A stretch of DNA of 11,857 bases from an uncultured Eubacteriales bacterium (GCA_944333375.1 CALVKX010000046.1:1-11857), one strand, 5' to 3'; numbered from the stretch's first letter, positions 1 through 5,792 are shown. Notes: generated by a model not told the origin, from the letters alone. Numbers and translations are program-made.

Positions 1-120
1 GATAACATTAGCCCATATAGGCAGGATAATATGGATACATCAAATAATCAAAAGCGCCACGAATACGACAGAGAATAATCTCTAAGCAAAATTGATTAGG
101 CTTTGCCGAGTGGGAATGAC
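1..120. other. AT-rich window edge, no identifiable gene
   Basis: This stretch is visibly richer in A and T than everything to its right. On the plus strand two frames are open from base 1, ending at stops at 76-78 and 83-85, so the 3' tail of a plus-strand gene starting outside the window could lie here. That would fit the terminator hairpin at 124-167. Neither tail is long enough to assign to a family. A short imperfect palindrome (AGAGA, 4-base gap, TCTCT) sits at 70-83. A minus-strand open frame that crosses the terminator hairpin is not believable as a gene. Confidence 0.35.
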
Positions 121-123
121 CCG

Positions 124-169
124 AAAGCCCCCGGAATCCCTGCGGATGCAGGGATTCCGGGGGCTTTTT
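124..169. terminator. strong intrinsic terminator, possibly bidirectional
   Basis: Bases 124-143 and 148-167 form a perfect 20-bp stem closed by the 4-base loop GGAT. On the plus strand it is followed by TTTTT. On the minus strand the tract after the stem is only three T residues. It lies 20 bases past the stop codon of the minus-strand LytTR regulator gene. It therefore probably terminates the sigma/PrsW/LytTR operon and also a plus-strand transcript coming from outside the window. The better U-tract is on the plus strand. Confidence 0.85.
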
Positions 170-186
170 CATCTGGTGGCGCGCCC

Positions 187-936
187 TTATTCGCATGGGC
201 TTTTGCCCCATGCGCCCTCTTCCCCCCTGGTCCGGGAAAAGAGGAAGTCCTCATAGGCCTTTTTGGCCCTGCTGCGGTTGGGGCGGCTGATGGGGACGTT
301 CCTGCCGTCCGTCATCACATAGCACTGGTACTCCGCGTTGATGGCCCGGACAAAGCGCAGATGAACGCAGAAGCTCTTATGCGGGCAGAAAAACGGCTGG
401 CCCTCAAGCCGGGGGAGCAGGTCGGACAATTTGCCGTAGATCTGCACCCTCTCGCCATGCCTGAGGAACAGCAGCACATGGTGCGCCCGCTGCTCCAGAC
501 AGACCAGGTCGGACAGCGCGATGCGGCGCGGAGCGCCGTCCTGGCGGATGGTCAGGGCGGGGGCGTCATCCTTTTGGAGCTTGACCATGCGCAGAAGGTC
601 GTTGAGGTCCTTCTGGCGCACGGGCTTTTCCAGGTATTTGAGCGCCGAAAGGCGGTAGCTCTCCAGGGTATGGTCGGTGCTGGTGGTGGTGAAGGCGACG
701 GGGACGTCCTTGTCCGCCTCGCGGATGCGGCGGACGGCCTCCACGCCCGTGATGCCCTCCATGTAGATATCCACCAGCAGCAGATCAAAGGCGCCCGGTT
801 GAAACGCCTCCAGCAGCTCCTCGCCGCTGCGAAAGAGGGTGCAGGAGGTCTGCAGGGGCGACTGCGCCAGCATCGAGAGCAGCGTTTCCTGCTCCTGCGG
901 CAGATCATCGCAGATGGCAATGTGCAGCGGTTCCAT
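187..936 (-). CDS. LytTR-family response regulator
   Basis: Cytoplasmic two-component transcription factor of 249 residues. The receiver domain spans about residues 3-120, with acidic residues D10 and D11, the probable phosphorylation site D56 (in LLLVDIYMEG), a Thr cluster near T84 and the conserved lysine in EKP at K104. A LytTR DNA-binding domain follows at about 128-235. The start at 936 is chosen because GGGAGGGG lies just upstream; a longer frame starting at 975 lacks such a site. No histidine kinase gene is adjacent. The gene follows the sigma/PrsW operon on the same strand after 88 bases, with no convincing terminator or promoter between them, so co-transcription is plausible. Family members typically control peptide-signalling, cell-wall or membrane-stress genes; the target here is unknown. 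Confidence 0.9.
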   Translation of the reverse strand: MEPLHIAICDDLPQEQETLLSMLAQSPLQTSCTLFRSGEELLEAFQPGAFDLLLVDIYMEGITGVEAVRRIREADKDVPVAFTTTSTDHTLESYRLSALKYLEKPVRQKDLNDLLRMVKLQKDDAPALTIRQDGAPRRIALSDLVCLEQRAHHVLLFLRHGERVQIYGKLSDLLPRLEGQPFFCPHKSFCVHLRFVRAINAEYQCYVMTDGRNVPISRPNRSRAKKAYEDFLFSRTRGEEGAWGKSPCE

Positions 937-1024
937 CCGAATCCCCTCCCGTCGCCGTTTTTTTTCGCCACACAAGCGGGGCGAAGTCCGTTTTCCCCCG
1001 CGTCCTCACGGGTTTTGACGCGTG

Positions 1025-1375
1025 TCAGCGGTGATCCCTGCCGCCAATCCACTTGTGCGCGTAGCGGTCGATCCTGCGCCGGGACCAGCGCCGCATGAGC
1101 GCGTCGATGCCCAGCCCCGCCGGGAGGCCCAGGAAAAAGGCGATCACGGCGATCAGAACATACTGGTTTCCGTCGCCCTCAAAGATGAGGGAGCCGTAGG
1201 AGCCGGTGTGAACGGCCACCGTCAGGCTGATCTTGCCGCTGAGCAGGACCATCAGCAGGAGGGAGAAGGCGATGCAGCTCACGCTCAGCAACGCCTTTTT
1301 GCGCCTCAGGCGCCTGGCCCGAAGCACGGAGGCGCGCCTTAGCACCTCCCTGAGCAAATCCTCAGACGTCCGCAC
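1025..1375 (-). CDS. two-span basic membrane protein in the sigma/PrsW operon, unknown function
   Basis: 116 residues with a GTG start. A very basic cytoplasmic segment (about 1-27, with an Arg/Lys cluster at 19-27) precedes a first membrane span at about 28-46. An extracytoplasmic loop of about 25 residues, a second span at about 72-91 and a basic cytoplasmic tail follow. The GTG start is supported by AAGGAGGG eight bases upstream, which lies inside the last codons of the PrsW-like gene. The two genes overlap by 14 bases, suggesting translational coupling. I do not recognise the family, and it lacks the HxxxCxxC zinc motif of classical anti-sigma factors. Its place in the operon and its cytoplasm-loop-cytoplasm layout make it one candidate partner for the sigma factor or substrate for the protease. 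That role is inference. Confidence 0.75.
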   Translation of the reverse strand: MRTSEDLLREVLRRASVLRARRLRRKKALLSVSCIAFSLLLMVLLSGKISLTVAVHTGSYGSLIFEGDGNQYVLIAVIAFFLGLPAGLGIDALMRRWSRRRIDRYAHKWIGGRDHR

Positions 1376-2006
1376 AATCCGTACCCTCCTTCATATGGCC
1401 GGCGGACAGCCGGCATCTCCAGACGACGATCACAGCAGCAGGAAAAAGGTAGCCCAGCACGCGCGCGGCAAGCCCGCCGGAGACGAGCAGGTTGTAGAGG
1501 GCGTGCACCGTCACCGTCGCCGCGTAGAGGCCCAGGAGGCCGCTGACGGTCTCCAGGGCCAGGCGGCGGACCAGGCGCACCGCCACGACCAGCATCAGCG
1601 CGCAGGCGACGTGAATCAGCGCCGAACAGAAGGTGCGCGCAAACAACGCCAGCACCGCGGCGTCGCTGGCCGTAAATTGGAGGGCGACGCTTTCCATCAT
1701 CGCAAAGCCCGCGCCGATGGCCACGGCGATCTCCGGCAGGGCCCGGTCCGGCAGGCGGCAGGCGAACAAAAACAGCAAAAACAGCGCCAGCTTCAGCCCT
1801 TCCTCCACCGCCGGGCTGATGTAGAGCACGGCGAACAGTGCGTCGCACTGCGCCAGCCCCCTCAGCGCGCCGCTGACGGAGCCGCCCAGGAAAGCGGCCA
1901 GCATGCCGCCCAGCATGGCGCTGAGCAGCCGGCGTGCCCTGCCCCTGAGCAGAAAGACGGCCAGAAGCGGCCCGCCGATGCAGGTGAGCAGCAGATCAGA
2001 GCGCAT
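1362..2006 (-). CDS. PrsW-like glutamic-type intramembrane protease
   Basis: 214 residues with about eight hydrophobic segments and little soluble sequence. The PrsW (M82) and related CPBP signature is visible: SPAVEEGLK with the Glu pair at E68-E69 and K72, GAGFAMMES with E105, a histidine at H132, and VHALYN with H168 and N172. In Bacillus subtilis, PrsW makes the first cut in the anti-sigma factor RsiW, releasing SigW. Here an ECF-type sigma gene heads the same operon, so an analogous role in sigma activation is a reasonable inference. GAGGAGG precedes the ATG. The start overlaps the preceding gene by 11 bases and the stop overlaps the following GTG-start gene by 14. A member of the wider CPBP/PrsW superfamily with another substrate cannot be excluded. 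Confidence 0.82.
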   Translation of the reverse strand: MRSDLLLTCIGGPLLAVFLLRGRARRLLSAMLGGMLAAFLGGSVSGALRGLAQCDALFAVLYISPAVEEGLKLALFLLFLFACRLPDRALPEIAVAIGAGFAMMESVALQFTASDAAVLALFARTFCSALIHVACALMLVVAVRLVRRLALETVSGLLGLYAATVTVHALYNLLVSGGLAARVLGYLFPAAVIVVWRCRLSAGHMKEGTDCADV

Positions 2007-2763
2007 CCCGGGCCTCCTCTCCCCCGCACGCCGCCAGGGCCGCGAAGGCGAAGGCGGCGGTGGTCATCACCTGGAATCCGTAGTAGGCGGCCCCCTGGGC
2101 CAGCAAAGAGGCGAACTCGCACAGGGTCGCCAGCAGCAGCCAGGCGGGCACACTCAGCGTCCGAAGGCTCCCCCGCCCCCGGAGCGCCGCGCCGAGCTGG
2201 ACGATCAGCGCCAGCCACAGCGCGCTGCAAATCAGCCCCAGCGCGCCGGGCGCGCCGCCCGTGCGCCCCAGCCACAGCGCGCCGGCGGCGGCGAGCAGGG
2301 CCATGGTCGCAAGCAGGGCGCCGCGCTGTCGCCGGGTCAGGGCGCCCTCCACCAGCATGGCGCCGCGCACGGCCATCAGCAGCAGGGGGATGTTCCAGAG
2401 GATGTTGGTGATCCACTCGCCGGTCCAGGCGATCCAGGCCGCGCCGTTGAGCAGAGCGAGCACCCCCATCCCCGCGGCGAGGGGCCGCTTCCTCAGGGCG
2501 CGCAGCGGCGCGCCGGGCAGGGCGGCGTTGCACATCAGCCAGCAGCCCACATAGGCGACGTCGCAGGCGGAGAAGATCACGGGCGTCTCGCCGCGCACGA
2601 TCAGATGCGCCAGCCAGTACGCGTCCCCCAGAAACAGGCAGGCGGCCGCCCCGGCCAGGGCGTAGAGCCTCGGCCGGTCCGGCATGGCGCGCGCCCGGCA
2701 AAGCAGCCATGCCGCCAGGCCCAGCACCAGCACGCAGCGCACAATCTCATAAAGAACGATCAT
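1996..2763 (-). CDS. polytopic membrane protein, unknown family
   Basis: 255 residues with eight or nine predicted spans at roughly 4-22, 33-55, 62-82, 95-113, 118-136, 148-165, 172-192, 205-223 and 228-246. Very short hydrophilic loops mean no soluble domain. Polar residues within the hydrophobic part include D47 next to AYW and D68 in the second and third segments; these could form a ligand site, but no family motif is recognisable. The ATG is preceded by AGGAGAACAAGGAAG. The gene overlaps the 39-residue microprotein gene by 17 bases and the PrsW-like gene by 11, so it is an integral operon member. It may be the sensory or scaffold component of the sigma module; this is inference from context only. 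Confidence 0.75.
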   Translation of the reverse strand: MIVLYEIVRCVLVLGLAAWLLCRARAMPDRPRLYALAGAAACLFLGDAYWLAHLIVRGETPVIFSACDVAYVGCWLMCNAALPGAPLRALRKRPLAAGMGVLALLNGAAWIAWTGEWITNILWNIPLLLMAVRGAMLVEGALTRRQRGALLATMALLAAAGALWLGRTGGAPGALGLICSALWLALIVQLGAALRGRGSLRTLSVPAWLLLATLCEFASLLAQGAAYYGFQVMTTAAFAFAALAACGGEEARDAL

Positions 2764-2866
2764 CTTCCTTGTTCTCCTGATGGATGGTCTTTATCAGGAG
2801 GGCCGCCAGGATGCCAAACCCAAAGGCCAGCGCCGCCACCAGCAGGCACACGACCGTTTCACTCAT
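2747..2866 (-). CDS. 39-residue single-span membrane microprotein
   Basis: A 39-codon gene with one hydrophobic span (about residues 4-26) and a short polar, acidic tail (KTIHQENKEDDRSL) that is probably cytoplasmic. A very strong site, GGAGGAGGGG, sits just before the ATG. The start lies inside the end of the sigma gene (8-base overlap) and its stop lies 17 bases inside the next gene. Such nested overlaps on both sides argue that it is translated rather than chance. No family is recognised. Its size and position next to the sigma gene suggest a membrane tether or regulator of the sigma factor or of the neighbouring membrane proteins, but nothing in the sequence proves this. Confidence 0.7.
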   Translation of the reverse strand: MSETVVCLLVAALAFGFGILAALLIKTIHQENKEDDRSL

Positions 2867-3401
2867 GCTCCCCCTCCTCCTGCCTGAGCCATTCCCGCAG
2901 CCTCCTTTTGCCGCGGTACGCCAGATTGTCGACCCTCTTTTCGTCCACGCCCAGCGCCCGGGCCGTCTGGGCATAGCTGGCGTTTTCCAGATAGATCATG
3001 GTAAGCACCCTGCGCTCGGCCTCTGGCAGACGGTCCAGCAGCGCAAGGAGGGCGCCGGTTTCCTCCCGCCGCCAGAAGTCCGCCTCCGTGCCGGATGAGG
3101 CCGCGAGGGGGCAGGACTCGTCAAAGGGAACCGGGATGAACCTCAGCGTTCGGTATCGGGAGACGGAGAGGTTGCGCGCGATGCGGTACAGCCAGCTTCG
3201 GAAGCTCCCGCCGTGCCACGCGGCGCGCTTGAGCGCGACGACGGCAAAGGCGTCCAGCGCCATCTCCTCCGCCTCCGCCACGCTGTTGAGGAACGTGGCG
3301 CAAAACAGGGTCAGCCGCTCGAAATACCGCTCCATCAGCTGCCCGAGCGCCTCGTCCTCCCCGCACAGAAAGCGTGCGTACAGTTCCTCATCCGTGTTCA
3401 A
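2859..3401 (-). CDS. ECF-type RNA polymerase sigma factor
   Basis: 180 residues. Sigma region 2 covers about 5-88 and includes AEEMALDAFAVV and SFRSWLYRIARNLSVSRYR, matching the core-binding and -10-recognition helices. Region 4 covers about 117-172, with PEAERRVLTMIYLEN and the helix-turn-helix around SYAQTARALGVDEKRV. There is no region 1 or 3, as expected for ECF sigmas. The only possible start is TTG at 3401: the in-frame stretch back to the upstream TAA contains no ATG or GTG. GAGG lies 11 bases before this TTG, a modest site. A perfect TATAAT is found about 40 bases upstream. It heads an operon of membrane proteins including a PrsW-like protease, implying control by regulated release at the membrane. 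No classical zinc-finger anti-sigma gene follows. Confidence 0.88.
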   Translation of the reverse strand: MNTDEELYARFLCGEDEALGQLMERYFERLTLFCATFLNSVAEAEEMALDAFAVVALKRAAWHGGSFRSWLYRIARNLSVSRYRTLRFIPVPFDESCPLAASSGTEADFWRREETGALLALLDRLPEAERRVLTMIYLENASYAQTARALGVDEKRVDNLAYRGKRRLREWLRQEEGEHE

Positions 3402-3429
3402 CGCGCAGCCAGCCTCGCTTTCGTTGCAT
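3388..3429 (-). other. possible 13-codon leader ORF overlapping the sigma start
   Basis: An ATG at 3429 begins a 13-codon frame whose TGA (3388-3390) lies 14 bases inside the sigma gene in another frame. AAAGGAAGG sits immediately before this ATG, only a few bases after the expected transcription start. Ribosomes finishing here could re-initiate at the TTG start of the sigma gene. It may simply be a chance frame; the purine-rich run could also serve general ribosome loading. Confidence 0.3.
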
Positions 3430-3442
3430 CCTTCCTTTCCCG

Positions 3443-3471
3443 ATTATATCATAGAACGCGGGCGGCGTACA
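3443..3471 (-). promoter_or_regulatory. promoter of the sigma-factor operon
   Basis: On the minus strand a perfect TATAAT (3443-3448) lies 17 bases from a weak -35 candidate TGTACG (3466-3471). Expected transcription start is near 3436. The -10 box directly abuts the stop codon of the Ig-like remnant. The weak -35 could mean activator dependence or an unrelated recognition mode. Confidence 0.5.
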
Positions 3472-3730
3472 GCGCCGGCGCGGGGGACGGGGTGCCGATC
3501 GTGAGCAGGGCCGCTTCGGAGGTGACCTGCTGGCCGATCTCGTCCTTCACCACGCAGTAGTAGCGGTTGCCGTTGACCGCCTCGCCGCCGGTGACGCGCA
3601 GGGTATCGGAGGTGGCGCCGGCCACCGGCATGCCGACGAAAATGCCCGGGGCCTCCCGGGTGGGGTTTTTCAGAATGAAGGGATCCTCCAGCGTCATGCC
3701 GGAGCCGGCATCGAGGACGGCGGCGCCTTC
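3449..3730 (-). pseudogene. remnant of an Ig-like-domain surface protein gene
   Basis: The last roughly 50 residues of this frame read as the C-terminal half of a bacterial Ig-like domain: LRVTGGEAVNGNRYYCVVKD followed by a Gly, then SEAALLTIG, the usual L.V....NG..Y.C.V pattern ending in a beta strand, plus a short Ala/Pro-rich tail. Protein-like sequence continues upstream of the first ATG (3697) through an amber codon at 3731-3733, where GNFAVM precedes the stop and EGAAVLDAG follows it. No signal peptide, first half of the domain or ribosome binding site is present, so the 5' part is lost. An 82-residue ORF starting at 3697 is formally possible but has no good ribosome site. A sequencing error at the amber codon would not by itself restore a full gene. 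Confidence 0.55.
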
Positions 3731-3780
3731 CTACATGACGGCGAAGTTGCCGTCGTCGCCCGTATCTTCCGCCGGGCAGA

Positions 3781-3814
3781 CGTTTCCGCCCGGCGCTCTG
3801 GCCGGGCGGAAACG
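3781..3814. repeat. perfect 14-bp inverted repeat after the lipoprotein gene
   Basis: CGTTTCCGCCCGGC (3781-3794) and its exact complement (3801-3814) flank a 6-base loop. It lies ten bases beyond the stop of the minus-strand lipoprotein gene, where a terminator would be expected. Neither side is followed by a T-run, so it is either a Rho-dependent or RNA-stabilising 3' hairpin or a leftover of a mobile or recombination event that also damaged the adjacent Ig-like gene. Confidence 0.6.
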
Positions 3815-3823
3815 CACAGGGCA

Positions 3824-4378
3824 TTACTGCGCCTGATCCTCGTTTGTCGAAAACGCGATCCCGTAGAGCAGGCTGCGGGCGAAGTCGTCGTCCGCCTCGG
3901 TCTGCTGGGAATAGTCGTCATGATACTGGATCAGCTCCACGAAATATCCCTCGTAGATGGTGAACAGGGAGTCCACGTCCCACTCGTCGTTGGAGCTGAC
4001 AAAGAGGTAGAGGTTGCCCTCGGGCGAGGTCTCGGTGGCGAAGGTCGGGTTTTCGTACTGCTCGCCGGCCATCTGCTGGAGCTGCTCGAGCTCCTCCTCG
4101 CTCAGGTCCGCCATAGACATGCCCGCATACAGCTCCGAGGGCGCGATGCTGATGACCACGTCGGCGTGCTCCTCGCTGTGCACGGTCGCGCGGACCATGG
4201 TGGAGGGCGCGTCCTGGTCAAACGCAACCTCCAGCGCCTCCTCGCAGGTCAGGGTGATGGTCACGGGGCTGTCGGGCTGCGTGAGGGGAATGGTGGTCTC
4301 CACCGTGGCGATCTCCGCGCAGGCACAGCCCGCGAGCATCAGGGCAGCAAGCGTAAAACCAAGCAGCTTTTTCATCAT
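3824..4378 (-). CDS. small acidic lipoprotein, unknown function
   Basis: 184 residues. The N-terminus has a lysine pair, a hydrophobic core and the lipobox LAGC (C18), so it should be exported and lipid-anchored on the outer face of the membrane. The mature part is strongly acidic, with a Glu-rich helical stretch near 93-106 (SEEELEQLQQ) and beta-like segments around it. No catalytic motif or known family is recognised. GGAGGAG precedes two successive ATG codons (4378 and 4375); either could be used. The first overlaps the stop of the SH3 protein gene by one base (TGATG), indicating translational coupling. The neighbours are also exported, so a shared cell-surface role with the SH3 protein and the peptidase inhibitor is likely but unspecified. 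Confidence 0.75.
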   Translation of the reverse strand: MMKKLLGFTLAALMLAGCACAEIATVETTIPLTQPDSPVTITLTCEEALEVAFDQDAPSTMVRATVHSEEHADVVISIAPSELYAGMSMADLSEEELEQLQQMAGEQYENPTFATETSPEGNLYLFVSSNDEWDVDSLFTIYEGYFVELIQYHDDYSQQTEADDDFARSLLYGIAFSTNEDQAQ

Positions 4379-4962
4379 CAGGACTCCTCCCCGCCAAAGC
4401 TCAGTACCGTCAGGAACTGCTTCATCATGAAGCCGCAGATATTGCGCGAGGTGTCATACACCTGGCACCAGGTGCCGTTGTCGGCGATCACCTGCAGGGT
4501 TTCCCCGGCGTAGTAGATCTGCTGCACGGCCGTGGACTTGGACGGCGCCCAGCGCATGTTCACATAGCCCGAGGGGGTGGAGGGCCGGACGGAGGCCGTG
4601 TAGTAGGTCGAGGCAAAGCCCTTGAAGGAGATCGTGGAGGACGAGCTTCCGCCGCCCCCGCTGCTGCCGCCGCCGGAGGGCCGGGTGCCGCTGAGGTAGC
4701 GGGTCATGACATAGCCCACGTGGCCGTTGTACTCGACATGGGCCCAGGTGTCGCCGCTGAGGAACTCATAGACGGTGACCTCGGCGCGGTAGGGGATGCT
4801 GGCGATGATGTTGTCGCCGATATAGCAGTCGCTGCGCAGGTTGAGGGATTTCTTGTTGGCGGTGTCAACGTAAAAGATGTTGGTGCCGGCCAGGGAGATG
4901 ACGGGCGTGCACAGCACGGCGATCATCACGAGGGCCAGAAGGGAAAGCCATCTCCTTTTCAT
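4378..4962 (-). CDS. secreted protein with two SH3-like domains
   Basis: 194 residues from the chosen start. A signal peptide spans about 1-25 (MKRRW, hydrophobic core, then ISLAG). Two bacterial SH3-like domains follow: the first at about 36-91, containing LNLRS and GYVMTRYL, the second at about 130-186, containing YVNMRWAPS and ICGFMMKQFL. They are joined by a Gly/Ser-rich linker at 94-110. Such domains usually bind cell-wall peptidoglycan or its stem peptides. No hydrolase domain is present, so it is more likely a wall-targeting or binding protein than an enzyme. The start at 4962 fits AAAGGAG 11 bases upstream; ATG codons at 4986 and 4971 are in frame, but 4986 has no ribosome site. It lies 92 bases after the chagasin-like gene and overlaps the lipoprotein gene by one base. 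Confidence 0.82.
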   Translation of the reverse strand: MKRRWLSLLALVMIAVLCTPVISLAGTNIFYVDTANKKSLNLRSDCYIGDNIIASIPYRAEVTVYEFLSGDTWAHVEYNGHVGYVMTRYLSGTRPSGGGSSGGGGSSSSTISFKGFASTYYTASVRPSTPSGYVNMRWAPSKSTAVQQIYYAGETLQVIADNGTWCQVYDTSRNICGFMMKQFLTVLSFGGEES

Positions 4963-5054
4963 TGGGATCATCACTCCTTTTTTCATGTTGAGAGAAAACG
5001 CCGTCAGGGCGGAGATGCCGCAAGGGTTCCGTTTCTATCGTGGCGCCGGACCTG

Positions 5055-5474
5055 TCAGTTGCCGCCGGTGATGAAGGTCGTGCCCACGACCGTGACCCTG
5101 AGCTCCGCGTCCACCGAGACGTCATAGACCAGCTTGTACACCGGCTCCTCCTCCGTCTCCCACGAACGCGCATAGGCGAACGTCACCGTCGTGTAGCCCT
5201 CGGCCTGGCCCACCAGCTCGAAGCGCTGGAAGCCGCCCGCGCCCGTCACGCCCTCCCCGCTCTCGTTCTGGGCAAACCCGTCGTCCACCACCGACACCAC
5301 GCCCTCGTCCGCGGCCTGCGCGGCCCAGGTATAGCCGGTCGTGGGGTTTCCCGAGAGCGTGACCGTGGGATTGGCGGGCGCGTTCCCCGCCTCCTGCGCG
5401 GCCGCGGGCACCGCCATCATCATCACAAGCACCATCAACAGGCAACCCCGTCTGACCGCCTTGGTAATCTTCAT
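5055..5474 (-). CDS. exported chagasin-family (I42) cysteine-peptidase inhibitor
   Basis: 139 residues. A signal peptide (about 1-26, cleavage near PAAA-QE) is followed by a compact domain of about 110 residues. All three inhibitor loops of the chagasin/ICP family are visible: NPTTGYTW (43-50), the Gly-rich loop GAGGFQRF (78-85) and YARSWE (101-106), corresponding to the R-P-W loop with Ser in place of Pro. Family members are tight competitive inhibitors of papain-type (C1) cysteine peptidases. Being exported, this one could act on foreign or self peptidases outside the cell. The start at 5474 is preferred to 5522 because AAAGGAG lies 10 bases upstream and the signal peptide begins there. It heads a set of genes for exported proteins on this strand. 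The real target is unknown. Confidence 0.87.
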   Translation of the reverse strand: MKITKAVRRGCLLMVLVMMMAVPAAAQEAGNAPANPTVTLSGNPTTGYTWAAQAADEGVVSVVDDGFAQNESGEGVTGAGGFQRFELVGQAEGYTTVTFAYARSWETEEEPVYKLVYDVSVDAELRVTVVGTTFITGGN

Positions 5475-5716
5475 ACGCTGAGTTCTCCTTTCCTGTTTTG
5501 AATGGGCCCCGTCCGGCTTCACCCGCCGGAGAGGAATTTCTTTCGTCCCGGCCCGCTCACCTCCCCTTTCCCCCCGGGCAATGATCTTTTATGCCTATCA
5601 ATCGCAAAAGAGGAAAGAAATCCTCGCGGCCCCGCGTCGGATATCAAATATTTTTTCAGCGCGCCCCCGTGCGGAGCGGACAAAAACTTTCGGGGAAAAT
5701 GATAAAAATATCCGCG

Positions 5717-5745
5717 TTGCCCCCCGCGGCGCAGGATGCTACAAT
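5717..5745 (+). promoter_or_regulatory. promoter of the sugar-uptake operon (extended -10)
   Basis: TTGCCC (5717-5722) and TACAAT (5740-5745) are separated by exactly 17 bases, and TG at 5737-5738 gives an extended -10 element. The predicted start near 5752 lies just before the 10-base palindrome GGTACGTACC (5756-5765), which is well placed to be an operator. The resulting 5' UTR is about 115 bases. Confidence 0.6.
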
Positions 5746-5792
5746 ACAGATGGATGGTACGTACCGCAGTCGCAACACAAGTCAACAGTTTT

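Noticed and set aside
8..211. 67-codon minus-strand frame at the left edge
   Set aside because: It runs through the perfect terminator hairpin and overlaps the end of the LytTR gene; no ribosome site.
961..1022. Possible terminator between the two-span protein gene and the LytTR gene
   Set aside because: Weak stems exist (999-1004 with 1017-1022) but on the minus strand they are followed by A or G runs, not T.
1233..2411. 392-codon plus-strand open frame opposite the PrsW-like and membrane-protein genes
   Set aside because: Composition dominated by Arg, Gln, Pro, Ala and His, as expected from the complement of hydrophobic coding sequence; the minus-strand genes have ribosome sites and motifs.
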